Source: Cryobacterium sp. | GTDB lineage: Bacteria; Actinomycetota; Actinomycetes; Actinomycetales; Microbacteriaceae | Direction of reading: 5' to 3' | Assembly (NCBI GenBank): GCA_014376815.1 | Contig: JACMQV010000207.1 | Location: 1-36,520 of the forward strand | Length of the DNA: 36,520 bases | Translations under genes and position numbers: made by a program | Notes under the pieces: model-generated | The model's database searches: none | Seen by the model: the letters and a program-made list of their open reading frames with translations, nothing else | What the model was told of the DNA's origin: nothing | Shown: positions 9,177 through 16,781 of the stretch, piece by piece | Layout of the letters: each line of letters begins with the position of its first letter | Position numbering within the stretch: the first letter of the stretch is position 1

Positions 9177-9387
9177 GTCAGGTCTTGTCGCGTTCCATGA
9201 CTGAGGTTCGGTGCCGAGTCCGCATCGGATTGGTCCGGCCCACGCCCGGAGGCGGCGGGTCGCGAAGTGAAGGCCGGGCCGCAGAACGCCTCTCGGCGCG
9301 AGGCCGCTCGAAGCGGCGAATATTGGAGCCCGGGGTTACTGCGGCCCGACCAGCATTCAGTCTAAACGACGCGGCCGGTGAATTCGT

Positions 9388-10017
9388 CTAGTCGAGCGAC
9401 TCGCTGCGCCACAGTCGGGCGCAGGAACCGAATTCCTGCGCTGTAGTCGAGAACCGCAGGGCGCGGGTGGTGAGTTCGGTGGACCGGACCGGCTCCGTCG
9501 TCTCCAGGTCATCGGCGACGCTCGTGCAGCCGACCGAGGTCACGCGGCAGAACGCCGCCGCCCGGTCCAGCGCCACGGCGAAGTCGCCCGTGAAGATCCC
9601 GCGCAGGATCTGGTCGGCCAGGGCGATGATCTCCCCCGGCCCCGTCGGGGCCGCGGCGCCCGCGACCAGCGGATCGATGGCGACCGTGACCTCGGTTCCG
9701 CGCTGGTAGAGGAACGCGGTGCCTTCCGGATCCTGACGGATCAGCAACCGCACCAGGTAGAGGCGCCAGAGCGCACCCGGAAGGCTGCGCGGCGTCGCCC
9801 GTGACCACAGCTCAGCCACGGCGTCGATGCCGTGCTCGTCGGTGTAGGCCACGAGTCGCTCCACCACCTCAGGGTCAGGGTCGCTGCGCACGCGCGCCAG
9901 GAGAGCGTGCGCGGTTTCGTGCGCGACCCGGCTGATCGAGGCGGGGTCCTCGCCCCCCTGGAAGGATTCGAATTTGCTGCCGGAGAACTGGGTCGGTTTG
10001 TGGAAGTCTTCGGCCAT
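9388..10017 (-). CDS. Uncharacterised actinobacterial protein
   Basis: I do not recognise a function. The 209-residue soluble protein begins MAEDFHKPTQFSGSKFESFQ. This N-terminus recalls a group of actinobacterial proteins that databases sometimes label, doubtfully, as RNA polymerase beta subunit. The ATG at 10017 was chosen over upstream starts because AGGAGG lies 5 nt before it. The middle is alpha-helical and leucine/arginine-rich (ATPRSLPGALWRLYLVRLLI) and the C-terminal half is Thr/Ala-rich. There is no signal peptide, membrane helix or metal motif. It runs into the 211-nt gap upstream of sigK on the same strand. Confidence 0.75.
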   Translation of the reverse strand: MAEDFHKPTQFSGSKFESFQGGEDPASISRVAHETAHALLARVRSDPDPEVVERLVAYTDEHGIDAVAELWSRATPRSLPGALWRLYLVRLLIRQDPEGTAFLYQRGTEVTVAIDPLVAGAAAPTGPGEIIALADQILRGIFTGDFAVALDRAAAFCRVTSVGCTSVADDLETTEPVRSTELTTRALRFSTTAQEFGSCARLWRSESLD

Positions 10018-10127
10018 CGCATCCTCCTGTGTGTTCGCTGTGGGCGCATCCGTCTCGACGCTTGCGGGACGTTCTCTCACGGTACCGAGAAAAACCCTCG
10101 GGCAATCCCCTGTACATTATTAACCGC

Positions 10128-10200
10128 GGGCCTCTAGCTCAGTTGGTAGAGCAAAGGACTTTTAATCCTTGGGTCGTCGGTTCGAGCCCGACGGGGCCCA
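10128..10200 (+). tRNA. tRNA-Lys (anticodon TTT)
   Basis: This is a 73-nt cloverleaf. The acceptor stem GGGCCTC pairs with the 3' GGGGCCC (one G-U pair), followed by discriminator A. The D arm is GCTCAGTTGGTAGAGC. The anticodon stem AAGGA/TCCTT encloses loop CTTTTAA, with TTT at 10161-10163. The T arm contains GGTTCGAGCC. CCA is not encoded. A possible -10, TACATT, at 10113 gives only a short leader. Confidence 0.96.
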
Positions 10201-10217
10201 CTTTCTTCATTCGGGGC

Positions 10218-11399
10218 ATGCAACCTGAAATGGAATCAGCGATGACCTTCCAGACACTCGCGATCATCTCCCTGGTGGCGTTGCTGGGCCCCTTGCTGGC
10301 GATCCCCCGCCGGTGGAGCCTGCCGGTGATGCTCGGACAGCTGCTGGCCGGAATCACCGTGGGACAGACCGGGCTCCGGCTCGTCGATCCGACGGACCCG
10401 ACCTTCGCCTTCCTGGCGGATGTGGGCTTCGCCCTGATGATGTTCGTCGCCGGCAGCCACGTGCCCATGCGCGACGGCCAGCTTCGCTCCGCCCTCGGCA
10501 CGGGCGTGGTCCGCGCCGGGGCCGTCCTGGTGCCGGCCGTCATCCTCGGGGTCGGCATCGCCGCGCTGTTCGGCACCCTGCACGCCCCGCTGTACGTCGT
10601 GCTGCTCGCGTCGTCATCCGCCGCCCTGGTTCTGCCGATCGTGCAGTCCCTGCGGCTGCGCGGCACCCCGCTCCTGCCGCTGACCGCGCAGGTGGCCGTC
10701 GCGGACATCGCGGCGATCATCGCGCTCCCCCTCGCGATCGATCCGCCCAACGCCGCCCGCACTGCCCTGGGAGCCGTCGTCGTCTCCGCCGCGGCCCTCA
10801 CCCTGTACCTGGTGCTGTCGCGGCTGGAGCGGAACGGCTCAAGGATGGCCGTGCACCGGTTGTCGGAGCAGCGCAAGTTCGCCCTCGAACTCAGGCTCCA
10901 GCTGGCCACCCTGTTCGCGATGGCGGCCCTCGCCGTCTACAGCAACGTGTCGATCATGCTCGCGGGCTTCTCGTTCGGACTTGCGGTCGCGGCGGTCGGC
11001 GAGCCGCGGCGCCTGGCCCGGCAGCTGTTCGCACTGGCCGACGGCTTCCTGGGGCCGCTGTTCTTCGTCTGGCTCGGCGCATCCCTGAACCTGCTGGACC
11101 TGGTGGAGCACCCCCAGATGATCCTGCTGGGACTGCTGCTCGGCGGCGGGGCTCTGCTCGCTCACATCATCACGCGACTGCTCGGGCAATCGCTCCCCTT
11201 CGGCCTGCTGTCCGCGGCCCAGCTCGGGGTGCCCGTCGCGGCGGTGACGATCGGTACGCGGTCAGACCTGCTGCTGCCCGGCGAAGGGGCAGCCGTGATC
11301 CTGGGGGCCCTCGTCACCATCGTGGCCTCCTCGCTCGCGGGCGGCCGGGCGGCCAAGGCGCAGGCACGGGCCGGGGAGGCGACGCCCGCCGCATCCTGA
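10218..11399 (+). CDS. Cation:proton antiporter, CPA2/Kef-type
   Basis: This is an integral membrane protein of 393 residues (385 if the ATG at 10242 is used) with about 12 hydrophobic helices. The N-terminal half has the family pattern: a PVMLGQLLAGITVG helix, then FAFLADVGFALMMFVAG. The C-terminal half ends with FGLLSAAQLGVPVAAVTIG. This fits the Na+/H+ or K+/H+ exchangers of the CPA2 group. There is no TrkA-N or other regulatory C-terminal domain, so it is the transporter core only. The ion cannot be told from sequence. Start codons at 10218, 10230 and 10242 lack clear ribosome-binding sites, and 10242 gives the shortest hydrophobic lead-in. Confidence 0.85.
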   Translation: MQPEMESAMTFQTLAIISLVALLGPLLAIPRRWSLPVMLGQLLAGITVGQTGLRLVDPTDPTFAFLADVGFALMMFVAGSHVPMRDGQLRSALGTGVVRAGAVLVPAVILGVGIAALFGTLHAPLYVVLLASSSAALVLPIVQSLRLRGTPLLPLTAQVAVADIAAIIALPLAIDPPNAARTALGAVVVSAAALTLYLVLSRLERNGSRMAVHRLSEQRKFALELRLQLATLFAMAALAVYSNVSIMLAGFSFGLAVAAVGEPRRLARQLFALADGFLGPLFFVWLGASLNLLDLVEHPQMILLGLLLGGGALLAHIITRLLGQSLPFGLLSAAQLGVPVAAVTIGTRSDLLLPGEGAAVILGALVTIVASSLAGGRAAKAQARAGEATPAAS

Positions 11400-11449
11400 T
11401 TCGAACGCGGCGGATACCCAGCCGCGGAATTCCCGGCCCGCACCCAGCG

Positions 11450-11476
11450 TTGACACGGACAGCGTTCGGGTAGCTC
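11450..11476 (+). promoter_or_regulatory. Candidate promoter of the hexapeptide-repeat gene
   Basis: A consensus -35 TTGACA at 11450-11455 is followed 15 nt later by TAGCTC (11471-11476). The spacing is short, so the -10 assignment is uncertain. Confidence 0.35.
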
Positions 11477-11535
11477 CTGCATACTTCATGGAATGGAACG
11501 GGCACTCCCGCGCCAGCGACAGAAGGAGGTCGCAG

Positions 11536-11988
11536 ATGGAAAAAGTGAATGAAGAAGTTGAAATTGAGACCGGGGTCGTGACGAAATACCGGCGCCACCC
11601 CAATGGGCGCGGGCTGGTGTCCCCGGCCGCCCGCGTGCATCCCGGCGCGTTCGTGTCCCGAACGGCCTACGTCGAAAGCGGCGCACGGGTCGGACCGGAT
11701 GCGTGGATCGGGCCGGGCAGCTGGATCGACAGCGACGCGCACGTCGGATCACGGGTCTTCATCGGCCAGAACGTGCATGTCGGCGCGGAAGCGGCAATCG
11801 GCAGTGGAGCGCGCCTGGGCAGTTACGTGCGGATCGGCCGGCGGGCGCGGGTGGCCGCCGGCACCGTCCTGGAGCGTGACGTGAGCGTGCCGGATGACGG
11901 CGTGATCGGCGACGCACCGCGTTCCGCGGCGACGCCACGGCGCATCTCCCCCGGATCGTCACCGGCCCGGCTCAGCGAAGCCGCCTAA
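11536..11988 (+). CDS. Left-handed beta-helix (hexapeptide repeat) protein
   Basis: This is a 150-residue protein starting at the ATG preceded by AAGGAGG (11522-11528), which rules out the longer frame from 11488. From about residue 28 to 115 it shows at least six hexapeptide turns of the [LIV]-G-x4 type (GAFVSRTAYVESGARVGPDA, then VGSRVFIGQNVHVGAEAAIG). This is the fold of acyl-/acetyltransferases and gamma-carbonic anhydrases. None of the expected zinc histidines or a clear transferase histidine is obvious, so a catalytic role is unsupported. A Ser/Arg/Pro-rich tail follows. The gene is alone; an inverted-repeat element begins 14 nt after its stop. Confidence 0.7.
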   Translation: MEKVNEEVEIETGVVTKYRRHPNGRGLVSPAARVHPGAFVSRTAYVESGARVGPDAWIGPGSWIDSDAHVGSRVFIGQNVHVGAEAAIGSGARLGSYVRIGRRARVAAGTVLERDVSVPDDGVIGDAPRSAATPRRISPGSSPARLSEAA

Positions 11989-12001
11989 GTGCCGGGACAG
12001 C

Positions 12002-12088
12002 GAACCAATTCGACGGAGATTCTGGCGTAAACAAGGGTTTTCGCGGCCTCCAGGGTCTCTGCGGCCAGAATTTCCGTCGAATTCGTTC
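12002..12088. repeat. Interspersed inverted-repeat element, copy 2
   Basis: This is 87 nt, the same length as copy 1. The arms AATTCGACGGAGATTCTGG (12007-12025) and 12065-12083 pair with one mismatch, which would be a G-U pair in RNA. The outer GAAC/GTTC (12002-12005, 12085-12088) extends the stem. The centre differs from copy 1 except for CTGGC followed a few bases later by AAAC. It lies between the convergent ends of the hexapeptide gene and the DUF445 gene. Confidence 0.85.
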
Positions 12089-12100
12089 GGGAGGGTGCAG

Positions 12101-13414
12101 CTACAGCAGGGCGAGCCCGGCCTGCGCCGACGCGAAGATCAGCAGCCCGGCCAGCGCGCCGACGACCGTGCCGTTGATCCGGATGAACTGCAGGTCCTTA
12201 CCGACCTGCAGTTCGATCTTCTCGGCGGTCTCGGCGGCATCCCACCGCGCCACGGTCTCGGTGATCACGCCGGCGATCTCATGCCGGTAGCTGCGCACGA
12301 CGTAGCTCGCCGAGTCGGCCAGCCACCGGTCGATGCGGGTGCCGAGCGCCGCATCCGTCGTCAGGCGCCCGCCCACCTCCATCACGGTCGACCGGATGCC
12401 GGCGCACAGCCCGCTCTCCGCGTCGTTCAGCGCCTCCACGAGGGACGCCTTCACGGATTCCCAGGTCTCGCTGGCGAACTCCCGCAGCCGGGCGCTGTCG
12501 AGCAGCTCGACCTTGACGGTCTCGACCCGGTTGATCATGACCGGGTCGTGCTGCAGATCGGCCATCACCTCGGCGAGGTAGCGGTCGATGGCCTCGCGGA
12601 GGGGATGAGCGGCATCCGCCCGCACGGTGGCGATGAAGGCGAGCACCTCCCGGTGGGCCTTGTCGTCGACCAGCTTGTCGACGAATCCGGGCAGCCAGCT
12701 CGGCAGCCGCTGCGACACGGCCCGGCCGAAGGCTTCCGGATGCGCGAGCAGCCAGGCCGCGGCCCGGTCGAGCAGCAGGTCGACGAGGGCGTGCTGCTGG
12801 CCGGACTCGACCAGCCGCTGCCCCACCCTCCCGAGCGGCGGTGACCACTCGGGCCGCAGCAGGTGTTCGCGCGCCACGGTTTCGATCAGGTCCTTGATCG
12901 CGTCGTCGCTGAGCAGCTCGAGCAGGCCGGCGCCCGCCACGGCGACCTCGTCGGTGAGCCGCCGGGCGTTCTCCGGCACGGTCAGCCAGGCACCGAGCCG
13001 GCGGGACACCCCCATCGACTCCAGCTTGCCGCGAATGACCGCCTCGGAGAGGAAGTTGGTCTCGACGAACTCGCCGAGGCTCGCCCCGATCTCGTCCTTG
13101 CGGCCGGCGATGATGTTGGTGTGCGGGATGCGCAGGCCCATCGGGTAGCTGAACAGGGCCGTCACGGCGAACCAGTCCGCGATGGCGCCGACCATGCCGC
13201 CCTCGGCCGCGGCGCGCACGTACTGGAGCCACGGGTAGGTGTCCTGCAGGGCGAACGAGGTCGCGAACACGACCGCCATCAGGAGGAGCAGGCCGATGGC
13301 GAGCCGCTTCATCCGGATCAGCGCGCTCAGCCGAGCCGCATCCTGCGGGCTCAGCGGCGGGCGGCCCGGCACTGTCACGGTCACGGTCACGTCACGCCTC
13401 AGATCTTCGGCCAT
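12101..13414 (-). CDS. DUF445 family membrane protein (YjiN-like)
   Basis: This is a 437-residue protein. A transmembrane helix at about 37-55 (RLAIGLLLLMAVVFATSFAL) is followed by the DUF445 hallmark GGMVGAIADWFAVTALF (71-87) and PHTNIIAGRKDEIG. A long charged helical region of amphipathic segments follows, and a C-terminal membrane helix closes it (GTVVGALAGLLIFASAQAGLALL). The cellular role of this family is unknown. The start at 13414 lies 6 nt after CAGGCT, a near-consensus -10, so the mRNA may be leaderless. It is monocistronic and ends at repeat copy 2. Confidence 0.88.
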   Translation of the reverse strand: MAEDLRRDVTVTVTVPGRPPLSPQDAARLSALIRMKRLAIGLLLLMAVVFATSFALQDTYPWLQYVRAAAEGGMVGAIADWFAVTALFSYPMGLRIPHTNIIAGRKDEIGASLGEFVETNFLSEAVIRGKLESMGVSRRLGAWLTVPENARRLTDEVAVAGAGLLELLSDDAIKDLIETVAREHLLRPEWSPPLGRVGQRLVESGQQHALVDLLLDRAAAWLLAHPEAFGRAVSQRLPSWLPGFVDKLVDDKAHREVLAFIATVRADAAHPLREAIDRYLAEVMADLQHDPVMINRVETVKVELLDSARLREFASETWESVKASLVEALNDAESGLCAGIRSTVMEVGGRLTTDAALGTRIDRWLADSASYVVRSYRHEIAGVITETVARWDAAETAEKIELQVGKDLQFIRINGTVVGALAGLLIFASAQAGLALL

Positions 13415-13420
13415 CTACCC

Positions 13421-13426
13421 AGCCTG
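13421..13426 (-). promoter_or_regulatory. Possible -10 box for leaderless DUF445 gene
   Basis: CAGGCT on the - strand sits 6 nt before the ATG at 13414. It departs from TAnnnT only at the first base. Confidence 0.35.
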
Positions 13427-13473
13427 CCCGATCAGTGCCGGGGAGGGAAACCGCGGGGGGCTGGTGTCGCCCA

Positions 13474-13515
13474 ATCGGACAACTGTTGCCGGTGGGACGG
13501 CAACAGTTGTCCGAT
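13474..13515. terminator. 18-bp perfect palindrome downstream of galM
   Basis: ATCGGACAACTGTTGCCG (13474-13491) is perfectly complementary to 13498-13515 around the six-base loop GTGGGA. It lies between the galM stop and the DUF445 start on the same (-) strand. No T-run follows on either side, so it is either a U-less terminator or a protein-binding palindrome. Confidence 0.65.
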
Positions 13516-13553
13516 CGAGGAACGGATGCCGGCGGGCGCGCCGGCCGCGGGCG

Positions 13554-13613
13554 TTGTCGGGGTCAGAGCTGTCGGGGTCAGAGTTGTCGGGGTCAGAGGT
13601 GTCGGGGTCAGAG
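13554..13613. repeat. 15-bp tandem repeat over the galM stop codon
   Basis: Four copies of NTGTCGGGGTCAGAG lie head to tail at 13554, 13569, 13584 and 13599. They differ only in the first base. On the - strand each unit contains TGA in the galM frame, so the galM stop (13608-13610) is followed by three more in-frame stops. Confidence 0.9.
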
Positions 13614-14615
13614 CCCGAACCCGGTGTGGCGGATGCCCCAGCGCACCGTCCAGGTCTCCCCCGGTTCCAGCCACCGCAGCCCCGCCCCCGAATTGAACGC
13701 ATCCGCCGGAGCGGTCATCGGCTCGATCGCGACCGCGCGCCCGGGTACGGGCTCGTCCTCGTCGTCACTGCCGGGGGCCGTGACGGGGAAGTTCCGCGGT
13801 GTGAAGACCTGCACGTAGCGGATGTTCTCGTCCCCCCAGAGCATCACGGTGCGCCCGTCGGGCGCGGCCAGGGAGTGCTCGCTCCGCGCCTCCGGGTGGC
13901 CCGGGGACGCCGGGCGCCCGAGCGGGCCGGAGGCCGCCCCGTGCGCTCCCACGCCGCCGAAGCCGTCGTCGAGGTCGAGGTCCCGCACCGGGCGGCCCCC
14001 GCGCAGGTCGAACCGGGTGCCGTCGACGGGGCTTTCCCCGACCGGGTTCGACCGGTCGTCGACGTCGATGTGGATGTCGGCCGCGATCCGGAGGGTGAGG
14101 TCCTCGGTGGGCACCCCGCCGATCTTCAGGTACGGGTGCGCGCCGAGGGCGACCGGGGCCGGCTCGGTGCCGACGTTCCGCACGGTGTGGGTGACCTCGA
14201 GGCCCTCATCGGTGAGGGTGTACGTCACCGTCGTGTCGAGCTGGAAGGGGTAGCCCCGCTGCGGGAACACGGTGGCGGCCAGGGTCACCGTGCCGGTGCC
14301 GCGGCTGAGCAGCCGATAGGGCGAGTACCGGAGGAGGCCGTGGATGGCATTGCCGAGTTCGGGTTCGGTCAGGGCGAGTTCGCGCCGGACACCGCCCTGC
14401 TGCCAGACCCCGTCACGGATGCGGTTCGGCCATGGCGCGAGTACGATCCCGGCGCCCTTGGGCGGTGCCGACCGGGCCGGGAAGGGCTCGACCAGGTCTA
14501 TGCCGTCCACGGAATACATCCGGAGGCCGGCGGCGACCTCGGTGACGACCGCCAGGGCCGGCCCGCTGGGCGTCGCCGCCCTCAACTCGTACTGAACCCC
14601 TGTGGCTGCGCGCAT
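13608..14615 (-). CDS. galM: Aldose 1-epimerase family protein
   Basis: Mutarotases interconvert alpha and beta anomers of sugars such as galactose. This 335-residue protein has the family landmarks WPNRIRDG (62-69), a likely substrate histidine H92 (NAIHGLL), catalytic H160 in LGAHPYLKIGG, and the probable base E298 in AVAIEPMTAPADAFN. Two insertions are unusual: a Gly/Ala/Pro-rich stretch near 221-247 and an acidic loop near 282-289 (SDDEDEP). The start lies 9 nt after the DeoR-regulator stop, so the two may be cotranscribed. The stop codon is embedded in a 15-bp tandem repeat. Galactose is inferred as substrate from galTK across the divergent promoter. Confidence 0.85.
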   Translation of the reverse strand: MRAATGVQYELRAATPSGPALAVVTEVAAGLRMYSVDGIDLVEPFPARSAPPKGAGIVLAPWPNRIRDGVWQQGGVRRELALTEPELGNAIHGLLRYSPYRLLSRGTGTVTLAATVFPQRGYPFQLDTTVTYTLTDEGLEVTHTVRNVGTEPAPVALGAHPYLKIGGVPTEDLTLRIAADIHIDVDDRSNPVGESPVDGTRFDLRGGRPVRDLDLDDGFGGVGAHGAASGPLGRPASPGHPEARSEHSLAAPDGRTVMLWGDENIRYVQVFTPRNFPVTAPGSDDEDEPVPGRAVAIEPMTAPADAFNSGAGLRWLEPGETWTVRWGIRHTGFGL

Positions 14616-14621
14616 GATGCC

Positions 14622-14627
14622 AATTTA
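14622..14627 (-). promoter_or_regulatory. Possible internal -10 box for leaderless galM
   Basis: TAAATT on the - strand ends 6 nt before the galM ATG and contains the TAA stop of the upstream regulator gene. galM could therefore have its own leaderless transcript in addition to readthrough. Confidence 0.35.
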
Positions 14628-15482
14628 CTCCGGTTGCAGAACGGTCAGGCCGGCCTCGCGCAGCGAGTCCAGCACGTCCTCGGCGGCCGTCGCATCCGTC
14701 ACCAGGGTGTCGAAAGCCCGCAGCGGCCCGACCTGCCCGAGATGCACCTGGCCGAGCTTGGACCCGTCGGCCACGACGACGGCGCGGGCGGAGGCGGCCA
14801 GCATCAGGGTCTTGACGCCGGCCTCGGGCAGGTTGATGTTCGTGACGCCGTGCTCGGCGTCCACCCCGTTGCAGCCGATGAACGCGAGATCGGCGTGCAC
14901 CTGGCTGAGCACGGTCCGGGCCAGCGGCTCCACCAGGGAGTGCTGCAGCGGCCGCAGCGCCCCCCCGGTCACGATCACGGTGAAGCGCGGGATGGCCGGC
15001 TCGAGTGCGAGTGCGATGCTGAGGCCGTTGGTGATGATGACGACATCCGTGAGCTCGGTGCGGGCCAGCAGCGCCCGGGCGATCGCGAGGGTGGTGGTGC
15101 CGACGTCGAGGATCACGCTCTGCCCGCTGGTCACGAGCGACGCGGCGAGCGCACCGATCTGCTGCTTGGGCAGCACGGATGCCGCGAGCGCCTCCTCGAA
15201 CGAGAACTCCCGGATCGGCCGCCCGCTCGTCGGCGCCGCCGGAACGGCCCCGCCGTGCACGCGCTGCACCACGCCGGCTTTCTCCAGCGCGTCGAGGTCG
15301 GCCCGCGCCGTGACGCCGGACACCCCGAACGCCTCGCGCAGCTCCCGCACCCGCACGAAGCCGCGCTCATCGACCAGGCGCTGGATCCGCTCGCGCCGTT
15401 GGTAGGCCGACAGGGTGTCCCTGTCGGCGGGCTCTGCGGCTGGTGCCGGTGCCGGCGTGTCTGCTGCTGCGCTTGTGGCCAT
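14625..15482 (-). CDS. DeoR-family transcriptional regulator of the gal locus
   Basis: This is a 285-residue regulator. After a low-complexity Ala/Pro N-terminus comes a winged helix-turn-helix (about 27-82: RRERIQRLVDERGFVRVREL, then VSGVTARADLDALEKAGVVQ). The DeoR sensor domain follows (about 95-255), with DVGTTTLAIARALL as the sugar-phosphate loop. Such proteins usually repress sugar catabolism and respond to a phosphorylated intermediate. Position between galM and divergent galT makes galactose-1-phosphate or a related sugar phosphate the natural candidate, which is inference. GATGGAG precedes the start. Autoregulation is plausible because the gap to galT is only 84 nt. Confidence 0.88.
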   Translation of the reverse strand: MATSAAADTPAPAPAAEPADRDTLSAYQRRERIQRLVDERGFVRVRELREAFGVSGVTARADLDALEKAGVVQRVHGGAVPAAPTSGRPIREFSFEEALAASVLPKQQIGALAASLVTSGQSVILDVGTTTLAIARALLARTELTDVVIITNGLSIALALEPAIPRFTVIVTGGALRPLQHSLVEPLARTVLSQVHADLAFIGCNGVDAEHGVTNINLPEAGVKTLMLAASARAVVVADGSKLGQVHLGQVGPLRAFDTLVTDATAAEDVLDSLREAGLTVLQPE

Positions 15483-15490
15483 GCTCCATC

Positions 15491-15538
15491 TTCACTTAGT
15501 TTGTTTTAGTTCTCAATACGAAAGTACTGGTTTCACTT
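15491..15538. promoter_or_regulatory. Candidate DeoR operator between regulator and galT
   Basis: This AT-rich 84-nt gap stands out from its surroundings. TTCACTT occurs at 15491 and again at 15532, 41 nt apart (about four helical turns). TTTGTTTTAG lies between them. Spaced direct repeats of this kind suit a regulator of both divergent units, but the exact operator is a guess. Confidence 0.4.
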
Positions 15539-15549
15539 GGGCAAATCAG

Positions 15550-15555
15550 CTAGCG
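15550..15555 (+). promoter_or_regulatory. -10 box of galTK
   Basis: TAGCGT lies 11 nt before the galT ATG, giving a very short or absent leader. No Shine-Dalgarno sequence is visible. Confidence 0.45.
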
Positions 15556-15566
15556 TGGTTTCTGCC

Positions 15567-16781
15567 ATGAACACACCAGACTTCGTCGCCGACACCGGCA
15601 TCATCCGTCACCGCAACACGCTCGCCGACGGGCGTGACCTCATCTACTTCGATGACCCCCAGACCACCCTCGCCCCAGAGCGCGCGGCCGACCTGCGCGA
15701 ACTGGATCCGCGCCCGGCCACGGCCCGGATGCGGCAGGACCCGCTGACCGGGGAATGGGTCTCGATCGCGGCCGCCCGTCAGAATCGGGTGTTCCTGCCG
15801 CCGGCCCACCTCGACCCGCTGGCCCCCTCGACCCCGGGCAATCCGTCTGAGGTGCCGAGCAACTACGACGTCGCCGTGTTCGAGAACAAGTCGCCGTCCT
15901 TCGGTCCGCTCCTGACGGACGCCGACGCCCCCGCCGGGCTCGACGACCTGGCCGTGATCGGTCTGGGCCGCACGCGCACCTCGGTCGGGCGCTGCGAGGT
16001 CGTCTGTTTCAGCCCGGCCACCGAGGGCTCGTTCGGCAGCCTCTCGGTCACCCGAGCCCGCACCGTGATCGAGGCCTGGGCCGAACGCACGCACGCACTG
16101 TCGCAGCTGCCCGGCATCGAGCAGGTGTTCCCGTTCGAGAACCGCGGCGAGGCCATCGGCGTGACGCTCCACCACCCGCACGGGCAGATCTACTCCTACC
16201 CCTACGTCACGCCGCGCACCCAGCGCGTGATCGCGTCTCTCGACCAGTACGGGCCGAACCTGTTCGCCGACATCCTCGCCAGCGAGCAGGCCGGCGGCCG
16301 GGTCATCCTCACCGGCGAACACTGGACCGCCTTCGTGCCGTTCGCCGCACGCTGGCCGATCGAGGTGCACATGCTGCCCCACCGCCAGGTGCCCGACTTC
16401 GCCGGCACGACCCTCGACGAGCGCGACGAGCTCGCGGTGCTCTACCGGCGCCTGCTGCGCGGCATCGACGCCCTCTACGACACCCCGACGCCGTACATCG
16501 CGGCCTGGCACCAGGCCCCGGTGAACGTGCGTCGCGACGAGATCCGGCTCATGCTGCAGGTGACCAGCCCGCGCCGGGCCGAGGACAAACTCAAGTTCCT
16601 GGCCGGCTCGGAAGCCGCGATGGGAGCCTGGATCGGCGACGTCACGCCCGAGCAGGCGGCCGACAACATCCGCCGGGCCGTCGAACGCTCCGCCGCCGCC
16701 GACGCCGACGAGGCAGCCGCGCTCGACGCTGCCGCCGCCGAACGCCCCGCCGCCGCTTTCGCCGGGGAGGCCCGCTCATGA
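15567..16781 (+). CDS. galT: Galactose-1-phosphate uridylyltransferase
   Basis: GalT exchanges UMP between UDP-glucose and galactose-1-phosphate in the Leloir pathway. The catalytic HPHG sits at 203-206 (LHHPHGQIYSYPY), with H205 as the expected nucleotidylated histidine. Other family blocks are RQDPLTGEWVSIAAARQNR (56-74) and FENRGEAIGVTLHHP. The ATG at 15567 was chosen because the earlier in-frame ATG at 15537 lies upstream of the probable -10. The 404-residue protein carries an Ala/Asp/Glu-rich tail of about 40 residues after the conserved end, which is unusual. It overlaps galK by 4 nt (ATGA). Confidence 0.95.
   Translation: MNTPDFVADTGIIRHRNTLADGRDLIYFDDPQTTLAPERAADLRELDPRPATARMRQDPLTGEWVSIAAARQNRVFLPPAHLDPLAPSTPGNPSEVPSNYDVAVFENKSPSFGPLLTDADAPAGLDDLAVIGLGRTRTSVGRCEVVCFSPATEGSFGSLSVTRARTVIEAWAERTHALSQLPGIEQVFPFENRGEAIGVTLHHPHGQIYSYPYVTPRTQRVIASLDQYGPNLFADILASEQAGGRVILTGEHWTAFVPFAARWPIEVHMLPHRQVPDFAGTTLDERDELAVLYRRLLRGIDALYDTPTPYIAAWHQAPVNVRRDEIRLMLQVTSPRRAEDKLKFLAGSEAAMGAWIGDVTPEQAADNIRRAVERSAAADADEAAALDAAAAERPAAAFAGEARS

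Noticed and set aside
10029-10217. Upstream extension of the Kef-type antiporter frame across the tRNA
   Set aside because: It would translate through tRNA-Lys. The membrane protein begins naturally at 10218-10242.
13239-15509. Long + strand open frame (756 codons) opposite galM and the DeoR regulator
   Set aside because: It is an antisense shadow in high-GC DNA: Arg/Gly/Pro/His-rich with no family motif, and the - strand genes show clear conserved domains.
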